From Lentinula raphanica (lineage: Eukaryota; Basidiomycota; Agaricomycetes; Agaricales; Omphalotaceae), in NCBI GenBank assembly GCA_027919835.1, contig JANVFP010000010.1, forward strand, positions 124,001 through 188,000: a stretch of 64,000 nt of DNA, in the 5' to 3' direction. The notes beneath the pieces were generated by a model that was not told the origin of the DNA, ran no database searches, and saw only the letters and a list, made by a program, of their open reading frames with translations. The translations under genes and the position numbers were made by a program. Numbering within the stretch: the first letter of the stretch is position 1; each line of letters starts with the position of its first letter. Positions 24,686 through 36,927 of this stretch are shown here, piece by piece.

Positions 24686-26136
24686 TTCTCGCTACTCTAC
24701 AGTGAACGACAGCGAGAACTGTTATGATTTTTCACTAATGAAGGAGAATTGCCTCCCCGGTTTTTTTGAACAACCAAATTCCCCCCGTAATCACTGTGTC
24801 CGGCTCTGTCCGGCTTGACGTATTTCCAGTTCCCGATGGGGACGGCGAGGAATCTTTGGTCATGACATTGATACGCTGGTAACCTTCAGGATTTCTAACA
24901 CTGGAGATCCGGGTGCGAGTGTTAGGGACAACGTAAAAGAATGCTGAGGTATGTGTGTGCCGGCCTCATGGTCGTAGTGTGCTGAATAGCTCATAAGCAG
25001 CCTTTTCGACTCCGTTGCACACTTCCCATCCCTTTCTCTGAGCCCAACAACCCCACCAATTTCAGTACTGGTACAGCAATCATCAAGTCGTTCATGATAT
25101 TGCCAATATCCACTAAAATCAATCTATCTCAGGCGATGCAGATCCATCTGTTGCTCTTACAAGTCCTCATCCATTTATTCCTCCTACAATCTAGCTGTTC
25201 TGCCAGCGAAGAGGTTTCTTTGCATGGCTTCGAGCCCAATCAGCCCAATCTAAATAATCCCAGAAAATCGCTTAGAGATTTGGAAGCCGTTTATCAGAGT
25301 CGAATCCATCGCATCTCGAGGAGGATTCGGCGTCGGATACATCCATGAAAAAGACACCATTGCTTGAGGTACAACGGTTCCACATATTTATTCAAGGAAC
25401 CGGCTCTTGCTTACTGCAATGTTTGAATAGATGAAAACATAAATCTTATCTACTTAGAGCTCGCTGGTTTGTATCATATCCAAGTTCAATAGAAGCCGGT
25501 TCTTCTCGATGTTCCTGTCCTCTCGCAGAGCTGGATACACCACTACTTCAAGGCATGAGCAGCTCAACACTTTCATCCACCGGCAGGCTGATGTGTGGCC
25601 AGTTCCCAACGTATCTCCATGGCCAGATCTACAAAGGTACTCAATTTCTGTGTAAAATCCAGTTCTATCCCTCTCATCTTCTGTCCTACCAACTCGGTGG
25701 CTGGGAATTGGTTGTTCATCGACATCCACTATCTGTTTCGGTATTTGCCCAGGGCTTCATTCGTCAAGTCGAACTCCCTTGGTCGGACTGTCTACCAAGA
25801 CAACATTACTCTTGCCACTGGTAAGGTTCGCTCACAATCAGAACCGCACTGTGCTGAAAATGATAGGACTCGGATATGACCGTTATGATTGCAATGCGGG
25901 CGTCCTCATTACGAACATCAATGTGAGGATGGATTAGAAGGGATTAGAGTGAACTTCATGCGATGATGCGAAACAACCTTCGAAGCAGTTACGATGGCTA
26001 TAATATCATCCTCTAGAAACTTCTATCTACTACATACGTCGCGGGAAGACTATTTTCTGAAAGTCAATCGTTCATCACAGATCTACCTTCTGGGTCAACA
26101 CCTGCGAGGTTTATTTCAATCAAACCAGCAACACGT
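24686..26136. other. Mostly gene-free stretch with one tiny secreted-type frame
   Basis: No conserved gene is seen in 1.45 kb. The frame at 25136-25348 (70 residues) begins with a leucine-rich signal-like segment (MQIHLLLLQVLIHLFLLQ) and ends in an arginine-rich tail (RRIRRRIHP). It has no support beyond this composition. Frames at 25454-25879 on both strands overlap each other and look like chance. Confidence 0.25.
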
Positions 26137-26769
26137 CTATCCAACTGTCATGGCAAGAGAGGTCACTTCATATTGCGGGGGTACGTTTATGCCCTATTCG
26201 TTGATGTATGAGGATTGGTACTGAATAGGTTGTATTATGAAAAGTCACATACCGGTGGACAAGCTGTTCCTGTTTCAACAACAGCGAGGTAAACCTCGTC
26301 TCCCGTATTCAAGCCCGTCAATGGCGGAAGAACGAGGCTCGAAGGAGGAGGCACACTCCCCGCAAGGACAGGTAATCCTAGAATCATGAGTAAGGAGTAC
26401 TTAAGATGATCTCAAGGCAAGAGCACAGGCTCTAGAATCCTCACCGAAATTCGGAATCAAGAATGACCCGAAGTAATAGTCGTATTCGCCTTCAGGGAAC
26501 TGACCAGTCGAATTGAGGTTCGACGTTGTCGGGACATAATCGGTGAGCCAGACGCTGATCTGGCTGTAGCCGTCCTCGCACCAGTTGGAGTCTTGGAACT
26601 CGAAAGGGAAGGAAGTTCCTTCGGCAACCACTAGGCCATTTGTTGGGGCGGAGAGGACACCGTGAGCGCTCTGTCGTGAACTCATAGGAGTAGCGCGAGC
26701 ACTAAGGGCACCGCCTAGGATTGTGGCGACGGTAAGTATCTTGGTTGCGAATGAGCTAGTAGAAACCAT
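26137..26769 (-). CDS. Secreted protein, 168 residues, function unknown
   Basis: Three exons fit exactly: 26445-26769, 26253-26377 and 26137-26193. The start at 26769 gives a signal peptide (MVSTSSFATKILTVATILGG then ALSARA). The mature protein has SAPTNGLVVAEGTSFPFEFQ, a tryptophan-cysteine pair (NWCEDGY), YDYYFGSFLIPNFG and a C-terminal VPPQYEVTSLAMTVG after splicing. It looks like a small beta-rich secreted protein. TATAAAA lies on the coding strand at 26814-26820, 45 bp before the start. I do not recognise a named family. The model is supported by open frame across three exons with canonical splice sites. Confidence 0.65.
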
Positions 26770-27928
26770 AGTGGGTGTTGTGGCTTTGGAGTTTCGGTCA
26801 AAGTTCACCTTGCTTTTATACCGTTGTGCTAACTTGAAAGCATAGTGTCCGAGGAAATACATAGACAAGGTGGAAAGATTGCGGAGCGGAGGTGTAGAAC
26901 GGTATTGAAAGTCCAAAACAATTTCTCCCTTCAGTTGATCTTCTAGATCCTTTCTAGTCCCGCTCAACGCTCGGATATGTCATGTCTTCTTACAGAACGT
27001 CAAAGAGTGCTCCTATCTCAGGGGAGGAAGGGGTTGAATCAATGGACGATTGCTGAGGTCAGAGTTGCAGGAGAATAACAATTGGGATAATGCCGGTGGG
27101 CGTGCCTAAAGGCACTCAAGACTTCAAATTTTCAAAGTTCGAACAATCAAAGGCACCAGGAGACGGGCAACAGGCTGAAAGTTGCATATGTGGGTTTGGT
27201 TAGAAGGGAATACTGGCATCGGTCAAAACGTAGTCTGTCACCGTATGATGAGATTCAAGCGGGCAGAAGACAGTTTTCGAAATCATTGAGCCTTCATAGG
27301 CCTTCATATCGCTTTACTTGACATGAGCTCAAACAACTGGGACAATGATCGTCTATCTCAAGCTTTCCCGATTCCGAACTTACCACAAAAAGGCCCCCTG
27401 AAGGAACGGCCAGCACGTAGAAGTCATTCGAAATGATGAACATAGAAAATCGAAGGCATCCTTTCTTGATGACTGACTGAGTTCTACCGTCGAAAGAGCC
27501 TAAGATAAGTGTGCCGAACACTTCGTTTCCATCTTTCAACGAGGGTTTCAGGAGATGCAGTTCCTATAACTGATCTCGAACGTTCGGCAAACAAGAGTTT
27601 TGACGTTTAGAGGTCATCAAGCTCTCCTATATATCAAGACAGAAAGGTAAAAAGACTTGTGGTGGGTGCAATAGGGTGCAATGCTTCTGAGTTTCAAAGA
27701 ACAACCCCCTCGATGATTCCTCGTCGGACGTGGAGATCGCGCGCGATGAGCATAAGCAGTATCCTAGAAGCGTTGCTGTGGCGTCGCCCATGTGTTTGGC
27801 AGCTCAAAGTGATATTCTGCATAACCATAAGTTAACTTGATTATGATGTCTGTGTAAAATACGTGAAAAGATTGATGACGGCTCGAAAACGGTCGGTGCA
27901 TGATGATCGAGGAATCATTAAAGTGAAA
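26770..27928. other. Intergenic region
   Basis: Apart from the TATA box at 26814-26820 for the upstream secreted protein, no gene or repeat is visible in about 1.1 kb. A minus-strand frame at 27294-27539 has no recognisable domain and is not supported. Confidence 0.5.
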
Positions 27929-28658
27929 TTATACCAATAAACCACCCATCACAGCCCCGCCCACAAGCAGCATGAAGCTCATGAAACCTGGTCCGACATT
28001 GAGAGAGCCGGCACCATTATTCGACCCTCCGGATGACGATTGAGCTGAACTGGCACTCGCACTTGTGCTTGTACTCGGAAGTGAGATGCTGCCAGTGCCG
28101 GTGATAATAGGCGAAGCAGAGCTGTCTATGCTCAGAGTCGGGACGCTCAGACTCGCGATAGTGATTCCGATACCGTCAAACGACGTCGCCAATCCCACTG
28201 CACTTTCAGCGACAGTAATTGCGCTTGCGCCTTCGCCGGTGATGATGGTGAACACATTTCCGGCGTCAGCTAGAAGTTGTTGGATTAGTCCAGGATGTCA
28301 AGAATGTGAGGGTATGAATAAGAAACGAACAAATAACAGTCTCGAATATTCCTGCTGTGAGGGTGGTAGCTTCCCCGGCAAGCGCTGTTGCTGCCCCTGC
28401 GAGGGAGTTGGCCGCAGCTGTAATATCGCCAATGGAAGCACCTTCCCCGGCGAGTGAGGTTGCCTCTCCAAGAAGGGAGCTAGCGCCGCTCAATACTATC
28501 ACAATCGGACCACGAAAGATGTTGAGAAAACGATAGTGCACACACTAGGAACAGATGGACTCACTGTCTGCTCGTTCTTCAATAGCAAGACCATACACCA
28601 TATATGTGAGCATGTTGGTGGAAAGAGCAAGAGCGAGCGTTTGGGAGAACATCATCAT
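27929..28658 (-). CDS. Probable GPI-anchored Ala/Ser-rich surface protein
   Basis: The start at 28658 gives a hydrophobic leader (MMMFSQTLALALSTNMLTYM) and then EERAD. After an intron the protein has short alanine-rich repeats (LLGEATSLAGEG, NSLAGAATALAGEATTLTAG), a threonine/serine-rich region (LPSTSTSASASSAQSSSGG) and a hydrophobic C-terminus (GFMSFMLLVGGAVMGGLLV). This layout is that of a fungal GPI-anchored wall or membrane protein with an O-glycosylated stalk. There is no catalytic domain. Two introns are needed, near 28480-28549 and near 28270-28325; the donor of the second is uncertain. A TATA box lies upstream at 28809-28815. Confidence 0.6.
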
Positions 28659-28808
28659 GAACAATAACGAGCAAGAAAATGCACAGAAGAAGATTTAAGC
28701 AACAGGGAAAGTATTGCCACGAAAGTCGAATTGAAAAGTTGTTGTGAAAGAACAACGAAAATCAAGAGGAACGGACGGAAGTGAAGTTCCAGATAGTCGA
28801 ACGATGCA

Positions 28809-28815
28809 TTTTATA
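28809..28815 (-). promoter_or_regulatory. TATA box of the GPI-type gene
   Basis: TATAAAA on the minus strand, 150 bp before the start at 28658. The long distance implies a 5' leader of about 120 nt. Confidence 0.4.
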
Positions 28816-29502
28816 CCCTCGACCAGCGATAGCGGACGAGGGCGATATGTAGAAGACTTCAATACGAGCCTGAGAGGTGCACAGCTTTCCGGGAGTTGGC
28901 TTGCATCGCTCGTAAGGGTCGAAGATTTCTGAAAGAACAAGTAGAGCGCCGTGTCGTCCTTTCGAGTCTATGGCGGTGCTTCTGATACAATCGGAAATTG
29001 CAAAATGCGAACTCGTTGTCGAGTGATATTTTCCGGATACACGAAAATTACTGCTTGTGAGTAAGAAAAATAGGTGGTGATGATGAATCTGTAAGTTCTG
29101 GTTCCAATCGTATTCAAAAGATTGCTTGGTTCGAGCGAACACGCCTCCACAAACTACCTTCTACCATACGACGGTATTATGGGGCAACTTCAATATGGAA
29201 GGAACATGTTTTCAGAAGTTTTCTATCCCCGACGCCAAATTGCTCGAGCATCATCTTGTGCATCATCTTGTGCGCACCGATCGGTTCGGCTGAGTGTTTT
29301 CTCACTCAGTCCAAGAAGAACTACCGAGTTCGTATGCATGTTGCCACTATACCAGCGCTGAGATAATTGAAGAGACAAGTTGAGCCAAAGAAATGAAGCA
29401 GAACCTATGAGGTTCTAGTTAGCTCTACGCCGTAAGGCGTGAGGCGTCCACTCGTTGCAGTTGCAGTGAGTTTGTAGTTGATTAGCGAACTGGTCTCGTA
29501 TG

Positions 29503-29521
29503 AGTCTGCCTTCGGGAGACT
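29503..29521. repeat. Short hairpin, copy 2
   Basis: agtctgccttcgggagact, differing by one base from the hairpin at 20356-20374. Confidence 0.45.
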
Positions 29522-29638
29522 ATGTAGCTTGTCATGATCAAGTTGTCCGAGTCGTGTAAGAGGTCGTGAGGTGAGAGGTCGTGAGAACTTCGAGAAGGGT
29601 GAGCAACAAGATCACGAGATCAAAGCCCCCCTCTTTTG

Positions 29639-32600
29639 ATGTCCACTTCGACAAGTTTACTACCAGCTTTAGAATCTCTCGTATATTCTATCGTACCAGC
29701 ATCAAGGAACGACGAACCACTCAAAAATGAGCTTGTTGCTCACTGTCAAGAAATATTGACAAGGTGAAGACCGGATCGTTGACAAGCAACCATTGACTGG
29801 ACTAACTGCCGCCCTTGACAGTCGCATTGGCCACAGCCATGAACCCGACATTGGGCATCTAGCTGATCTCGTGAAAAGACAACGTACGGACTGCTACTTG
29901 AGGACTGTATTTATCTCTGTTGACTGAAAATCTAGTCCTTCAGTCCTCTCCGTCTGGAACCACTGCTCTCAAGTTTACCAATCTACTTTCGCGTCTATTG
30001 GACCAGGTGCGCGTGAAAAGCCCTGCTCATAGCTACTGTCGAAGACTGACTACCAAAGTTAGACCGTGCTTTCTAGAAAACACGCGTGCATACAGTTTCT
30101 CCAATCCTTGTCTTCTTCGCGTCAACCGTCATCATCATCAATACCTTTCCTGCCCTCTCTTGCGCCTCCGCCTCCAGCAAGGCCATCTATACCTGTAGTT
30201 GAACAAACCGAGACCCTACCGCCGCCTTTCGGCAAGTCAAAAGCGGAACGGCTGAGGGAATATCGTGAACAATCTGGTCGGTGATCATCTACCAGATGCA
30301 ATCGGATTACATCTAAAATATTGGTTTAGGACGACCACACATCCCAGAGCATCTGCTACTACGAGATACATTGTATCTCTTACAAGGGATCTCTGGGAAA
30401 TACGTACATTTATCTTCGCAGAATGATGGCAATCAACTGGAGTTCATTGAAAATGCAGTATGCCTTGTGTTGGATCACATTCGTGTACTTTGACTAACAA
30501 TGGCATTATAGCGATACGTCATCTCAGCTCCAACTAGAGCTCTTATTTATCGTCTTTCCGAGGTCGGATACCTCTATTCCAGAGTAGACGCTTTTGTGCG
30601 AGAACGAGAAGGGTCCCCTGGGGTTGGGATGATCGAGCAAAGTTTATGCCATCATCTACAGACCAAGTTGACTGAATATTATCGGCTCATCGCTGCGTTG
30701 GAATCCCAGATGCCCTCTGTCAACGTCTCTGGAGGTACCAACACGACAGACCTACGAAATGAGGAGACATGCCTAACGTTGCGACGCTTGGATGTATGGA
30801 TCAATGAATGGAGATTGAGAATGCGAATGATGAGTGTCTGCGTTGAGGGCGCTAGAGGTGTGGTCAAACCAAATGTGTTTGCAACAGATGACTTAGATTT
30901 CATGTCTAGAATCCCAAGGCGGCGCCCTCGTGAATCTCATACACAGTTATACTGATAACGGGGATCCATTCATCCGGAAATTTACGGACCAACTGTTGGA
31001 AGAGGTGGCTTTCTTGCCTTGTACTCATGCCGTGCTTTATATTCAAGATTCCTCTTAGGTTTCTAAGCCATTCTTTTCGACCTTACACAAGTGGTTATTC
31101 TCAGGTGAACTTTACGACCCGTTCAACGAATTCTTTGTCGCTATGGATTCGAGTTTGGCTCATGTGCAGTATATGCATCCTTCGTCGCTCACTGGAAACA
31201 TCAATCACCTTGCTGGGGATAGCTTCATTTTTTCGGATCAAGATGATCCCCGCGATAGACAAGGTGGTCTGACAATATGGCAAGCCAAATACAAATTCCA
31301 GCAAGACATGCTACCAATGTTTCTCGGTGAGGCTTTTGGACGTAAGGTCAGCTCAAGTTACGTCTTCTGGTGATCTTGTCTTGCTCAACGAAGCGTTCAG
31401 ATCCTTTCGACAGGCAAGAGCTTGAATTTCATTCGATATAGCTGCCATGATAGCGACTGGGTCGTGACGAGAGAAAAGATGAGCAACACTGGTGGATGTG
31501 AGTTGTCGTTTGATTACATCTCAAATCTTCCGACATCAATTATCTAGCTCTCAAATATAGCGATATCGCTGGACTGGAACGATCAATAGACGCCGCATAC
31601 TCGACTGCAAGTCAACGTCTCTTTGACGTGTTCATCGAGAAATTCAAACTGCTGAATCATTTGACCGCGCTAAAGAACTACATGATGCTCGGACATGGGG
31701 ATTTTGCAGATCAGCTCATGAACGCTCTAGGGTGCGAGGCTCGTGTTGAATGATGATTACATCTGGTTTTAATTCTTAGTCAGGCCGAGTCTATCTCGTC
31801 CAGCCAACACATTATACCGACACAACCTCACCGCAACACTCGAAACCGCCATCCGCTCTTCCAACGCCCAATCTGACCCACCAGACGTCCTTCGTCGGCT
31901 AGATGCACGGATGCTCGAATACTCGCATGGCGAAATCGGTTGGGATGTTTTCACGCTCGAGTACAAAGTCGACGCCCCGATCGACACTGTCATTCACCCA
32001 GATGCAATGGTCAAATACTTGAAGCTGTTCAACCACCTCTGGCAGATGAAACGAATCGAGGGTGCGCTCAGTCGCGGTTGGATGCGTGTCGCAGGTGGCT
32101 CTCGGACTACGTTTTTGAGACTACCTGATCTCGAGCCTTCATGGCATAAGATTCGGATTACGATGGCGGAGATGATCCATTTCATAAAGCAGCTACAAGC
32201 CTATTGCCATTTAGAGGTCATCGAGTATTCGTGGAAGGTTCTGGCAGAGTTTCTGAACAAGAGAGAAGGAGATTTGGATGCGATGATTGATGCGCATCGG
32301 ACGTATTTGGATAGGCTGGTCAAGAAGATTTTGTTGCTGAGCCCCAAAGCAGGGAGAGAGGTAAGAGAGATGTTGAACGATTAGCTTACGCCTTACTGAT
32401 TCGGAAATCGAAGGAGAACGTCATGAATCAAGTAAAGGACTTGTTTGTGACCATTCTTCAATTCCAGGTCGCAATGGTAAGCAACAAGCAACAAATGGCT
32501 GTTCTGTTTCGTCGCTGACGCTTTTCGAAGGACAACTTTTACAACTACTGCCTCACAGAATCCTCACGACGGGATCGAAAGCTCGATGCCGACAGAGGCC

Positions 32601-32845
32601 TTTATACTGGCCCCCAAGATCCCGACTCGTCATTAGAAGAAAACCTTTCACGGCTTCTCCAGCCTGTGAACGACTATGGATCGCAGTTTTCGGAAAAAGT
32701 GCAAACGCTTGTGGCTGCACTACAGACACATCCGGATCTGGATTGTCGATTTCTGGGTGTAAGGTTGAATTTCTCCGAATACTATCGAGGAAAACAACAA
32801 AAGGAGAAAGAGAGGGAAAGAGCAGAGACTGCGACGCCCAAATGA
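29639..32845 (+). CDS. SPC98: Gamma-tubulin complex component 3 (Spc98/GCP3)
   Basis: A component of the gamma-tubulin ring complex that nucleates microtubules at the spindle pole body. The start at 29639 gives MSTSTSLLPALESLVYSIVP; short introns (for example about 29759-29816) then join HEPDIGHLADLVKRQ and NLLSRLLDQTVLSRKH. The GCP N-terminal domain shows LIYRLSEVGYLYSRVDAFV, LQTKLTEYYRLIAALE and NGDPFIRKFTDQLLEEVSKPF. The C-terminal grip motif appears as DVFTLEYKVDAPIDTVI, LKLFNHLWQMKRIEGALS and MAEMIHFIKQLQAYCHLEVI. The protein ends in a basic, charged tail (GKQQKEKERERAE). The order of motifs is that of GCP3 rather than GCP2. It runs in tandem with the WIP-like gene, 230 bp apart. Around ten introns are needed, so exact residue count is not given. 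Confidence 0.9.
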
Positions 32846-33075
32846 TTATCGGTGACTCATACGTGTATTCGATGCCTGTTCGATGCTATGCTTGTATATG
32901 TACAACTATATTGCCTTGTAATCTGTTACTTCAATGCGCAGCTGTTCGATGTCTGCGGAGGTTGCGAACATTGTTAAAAAGCTGTGGTTTGAAACGACAT
33001 AAAAGTTCAGCGGATTCAGAGTGAACGTGGGAAACTCTCTACTTTGTCTGATATCATCTTTTTCGACCGTTTATC

Positions 33076-34322
33076 ATGGCGTCCTCCGAGCTCCTTGCTC
33101 AAATCCAGGCTGGTAAAAGACTCAAGAAAGCAACAACCAATGATCGTAGTGCACCGGCTGTGGAGAAACCAAAAGGCAGTAGTAATGGGGGAGGTGGAGG
33201 TAGTGGAATGTCTTCAGGAATCTCATCATCTGGGCCAGCAGCAGGCTTGGGAATGGGTGGCGGTGGTCCTCCTCAATTAGGAGGTCTGTTTGCTGGAGGA
33301 ATGCCAAAGCTCAAGCCCGCAGGTCAAAGCAATCTAGGTGAGTGCTGGATGCATGCTCTATGTTTCTAGCTAAACATTGTCATCAGCTAAACCTCCAGCA
33401 CTCGGAAAGCCTCCTTCAGTCCCAAGAGCAGCTCCAGCACCACCACCAGCATCTACAGGACCTCCGGCGCCTCCATCGCGTGCACCGCCAGCTCCTGCGC
33501 GGCCACCACCGGCGCCAGCACGTGCACCTCCCGTTCGTGCACCACCAGCACCAGCACCAGCATCGGTTCCAGCGCCTCCGGCACGTGCCGTCCCTCCACC
33601 TAGAGCAGCTCCGGCACCTCCCGCTCAAGCTGCGCCTAGTCTTCCCACGCGTAAGCCTCCTGCTGCTCCTGCTCGTCCTAGTCCTAGTCCTGTTCCACCA
33701 TCACGTGCTACTCCTCCTCCTCCAGTGCTTCCTCAACGAACCGCTTCTCCTGCTACTCCTGTTACACCCCTATCTCGTCCCCCGCCCAGTATACCTTCTC
33801 GGAAAAGTCAGGCCTTCACTGGTCCGGGCCGTCCACCACCACCACCACCTCGACCATCTAGCGCGATCGTGTCGCCATCGTCGCCTGCAAAATCTCCTCC
33901 TCCTCCTCCGCCTGCTCGTAAACCTCCACCAGCTGCCCCTCCACGTGAAGCGCGTCTGAGTACACCGCCTGCTTCTGCTGGCCATGTTCCACCTCCACCT
34001 CCGCCTCCTGCTGCCAGGCCTCGTGTTGTTTCTACACCCGTGCCGCCTTCCCGGCCTGCACCTAACGGCATAGCGTCCAGTCTTGCTCGTCCTACAGCAC
34101 CTAGACGTAACAGTCTGTATCATCTTCCCCTTCTGTTGATTGTCAAGTCAGAATAGCTAACCTTTTTCTGGTTATATCACAGTTCCTTCGCCACCTCCTA
34201 TGGCTGGTTCACATATATTTCCTGTGGCAGAGTTTCCACCACCTAGACCGTTTGCGGCTGGCGTAAGGTCATATCCTAGTGGCCGACAAAAAGGGAGCGA
34301 TTTCGATCTTGGAACATTGTAG
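33076..34322 (+). CDS. WIP/verprolin-like proline-rich actin regulator
   Basis: The N-terminus MASSELLAQIQAGKRLKKATTN is a WH2 actin-binding motif (LLAQIQ followed by LKKA). A glycine-rich stretch (33185-33300) and then over 200 residues of proline-rich sequence follow (APPPAST, PPPPPPRPS and similar). This order is that of WIP/verprolin proteins, which bind actin monomers and WASP at endocytic patches. The first intron lies at about 33338-33386. A last intron, probably starting at gtaaca near 34104 and ending in tatcacag at 34181, leads to the final exon (PSPPPMAGSHIF to GSDFDLGTL). Without that splice the frame would stop at 34156. The low-complexity DNA creates long false frames on the other strand. 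Confidence 0.82.
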
Positions 34323-35189
34323 TAGACATCGCCAATAGACCTTTTATCTCAATGATTCCCGGCCACACTATGCTCCATCTATCCTAAACCTGCTTGAAAC
34401 TGGCTCATTGCGATATGAAAAGCTTTCAAACTAACCCTTCAACAATTCAGAGTTGCATGAAGGTTTGTGTTCCTTCTGGTTTGTGTCGCTTTCGGATGCT
34501 ATCAGCAAAGCGATTTGGAGCCGTCTTCATCACTGGATCTTGAGTAAGTGTATTCCATGTGTTGTCAATGATGAAGACTGATCATGATGTTATACATATA
34601 ACAGGAAACCCATGCCAACTGACAACAGCTCCCAGCAGCTTTCTCGGTCAGTACATACCTGAGGTTTAACTGTTTACATGGAGTTCTGCCTTTGTGAAAT
34701 ATTCGAAGATCATACACTGCCAAGTTGGAGACTATTGGCTGAGTCTTTGGTTCATTGTCTACTACGAAAAATCAAGCAGAATCTACTCATATTTCGAAAT
34801 GAGCCTGACTTAGCCCAGACGTAGAGCACCTTATACCTTCCGCTGTACAATGACAGTGCATGGCATGAATTCATGAAAGTAAGTTTGAGGAAGTTGACTG
34901 GCGTCCAACCTGGTAGTTCCACGTATACAAGAGCCACGTCTGAGTAGTTGTAGAACCTCGGGGATTTGTACGGTGACAGAATAATCTATTCCGATCTTTC
35001 TACGGACAATTCGTTCGAAGCTAAAGATACCAAACGAGGCAAAGATTATGTTTTTGCTGTCCCCGGGCTCACGTAAGAGTGGAAATGTTAGGCTTGGTAA
35101 ACTGACACGTCAGTACAAAGTGTGATTATAAAGATCCCTTCGGACTTGCCGCCGTAGAAACAGACCTTTTTCTTTCTTCCTCTTCCACG
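34323..35189. other. Intergenic region with possible orphan exons
   Basis: Between the WIP-like gene and PDI. A stretch at about 34499-34662 can be spliced (gtaagt donor near 34542, acag acceptor near 34605) into a frame with SDLEPSSSLDLE then KPMPTDNSSQQLSRS. No start or domain is evident. The right end carries the PDI promoter. Confidence 0.3.
35102..35132 (+). promoter_or_regulatory. PDI promoter: UPRE-like site and TATA box
   Basis: ctgacacgtcag at 35102-35113 reads TGACGTGT on the other strand, which contains the unfolded-protein-response core TGACGTG. TATAAA follows at 35127-35132, about 58 bp before the PDI start. Hac1/XBP1-type control of an ER chaperone would be expected, but binding is not shown here. 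Confidence 0.45.
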
Positions 35190-36927
35190 ATGCGATTGTC
35201 AATTCTTTCGCCCGCATTGGCTGTGGCCTTTGCTGCCTATGCTACAGCTCAGGATGCCTCCGATGTCCTCACTCTCACTGCCTCTGACTTCAGTGCAAAG
35301 GTAGATAACGAGCCTCTCATCCTCGTAGAGTTTTTTGCACCTTGGTAAGAATCTTTGAATAAAATCTTCTTCTTTCTAATAATAATACTCTGATCTAGGT
35401 GTGGTCACTGCAAGGCGCTCGCACCTCATTACGAAGAGGCAGCCACTGCGCTCAAGGACAAGGACATCAAGGTGGCCAAAGTCGACTGTGTTGACCAGGC
35501 TGATTTGTGCCAAGCCAATGGCATCCAAGGATACCCGTCAGTAGCTAGCCTTTCGGTTCTCATACGTGTCACTTACAAAAGTACAGGACACTGAGGGTTT
35601 ATAAGAATGGCACTCCTTCGGAATACCAAGGTCCTCGCAAAGCCGATGGAATTATTAGTTACATGATCAAGTCTGTATTTCTTCACCTGCTGATTCTTCA
35701 TCCAACTCACTAGACATATCACAGACAATCTCTTCCTGCTGTCACCGAAATCACTCTTTCCAACATCGCAGAATTCAAAGCGGCCGACAAGTTTGTCGCT
35801 ATCGCCTACGTGTCTTCAACCACCGATGCTCCTGCTCCTGCATTCAGTGCACTCGCAGAAGCTCACCGGGATGACTTCCTCTTTGGTCTTTCGACTGACC
35901 AGGATGTCATGGCCGCCGAAACCGTCACTCCTCCTGCTGTTGTCGTCTACCGTTCCTTTGACGAGCCCCGTACGACTTATCCTTACCCCATTACTGACGC
36001 AAAGGTCGAAGACTTTGAGATCTGGATGGGTGACCTCTCCATTCCTGTCATCGACGAGGTCTCCAGTGACAACTACGCCGTCTACGCTTCGAGCGCAAAA
36101 CCTCTTGCCTATGTCTTCCTCGACCCGACCGCTGCGGACAAAGACGAGGTCATTGCATCTGTTCGTCCTGTCGCAGAGGAGTTCAAGTCTAAAGTCAACT
36201 TTGTGTGGATTGATGCTATCAAGTTTGGCGACCACGCCAAGGCTTTGAACCTGCAGGAGCCCAAGTGGCCATCGTTTGTTATTCAGGACTTGGAGAAGCA
36301 GCTCAAGTACCCTCTTGACCAGAACAAGGAGGTCACTACTGAGTCTGTCAAGGCCTGGACTGAGCAGTACGTTGCTGGCGAACTCAAGCCTGAGCTCAAG
36401 AGCCAGCCGGTTCCCGAGTCTCAGGATGAAAGTGTTTACAACCTCGTTGGTAAAGAATTCGAAGAGGTTGTATTCGACGACTCGAAGGATGTTTTCGTCG
36501 AATTCTACGCTTCATGGTAGGTTTTGTTTTAGTTTCTCTGCCATCACCTAGAGATCTCCGTTGACAAACGTTACCTCGTTCTAGGTGTGGACACTGCAAA
36601 CGCCTGAAGCCTACCTGGGACCTTCTTGCTGACAAGTACGCTAACGTGAAGGACAAGCTTGTCGTTGCTAAAATGGAAGCCACGGAGAACGATCTCCCTC
36701 CATCTGTTCCTTTCCGTGTTGCCGGTTTCCCGACGCTCAAGTTCAAGCCCGCCGGTTCGAGGGACTTCCTTGACTACGAGGGTGATCGCTCTCTCGAGTC
36801 TCTTGTTGCTTTCGTCGAGGAACACGCCAAGAACTCTCTTGCCTCAGTTGTCCTCGAGGGTGAAGCGCAGGCACATTTCTCGGCTGGAAATGCATCGGTG
36901 CCGGTTGAGAAGCATGATGAGCTGTAA
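35190..36927 (+). CDS. PDI1: Protein disulfide isomerase, ER lumen
   Basis: Forms and shuffles disulfide bonds in newly made secretory proteins. The start at 35190 gives a signal peptide (MRLSILSPALAVAFAAYATA). The domains run a-b-b'-a'. The first thioredoxin active site is [20 protein letters not shown], the second VEFYASWCGHCKRLKPTWD. Both cysteine pairs follow directly after an intron at the W codon. cis-Proline loops are visible as NGIQGYPTLRVYKNG and VAGFPTLKFKPAG. The protein ends in HDEL, the ER retrieval signal. The C-terminal extension is short and not strongly acidic. About 500 residues, four introns near 35345, 35537, 35670 and 36519. A TATA box and an UPRE-like site precede it. 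Confidence 0.97.

Larger units (their letters stand above)
28659..29638. other. Divergent intergenic region
   Basis: About 980 bp between the GPI-type gene and SPC98. It holds the TATA box at 28809-28815 and a short hairpin at 29503-29521. The frames in it are not supported as genes. Confidence 0.5.

Noticed and set aside
25454..25879. Overlapping frames on both strands
   Set aside because: They contradict each other and none shows conserved-looking motifs.
27294..27539. 81-residue minus-strand frame
   Set aside because: No signal peptide, domain or splice partner; length is within chance for this base composition.
33416..34123. Long minus-strand frames rich in Trp, Arg, Gly over the WIP-like gene
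   Set aside because: They are the complement of proline codons in low-complexity DNA and have no start context or family.
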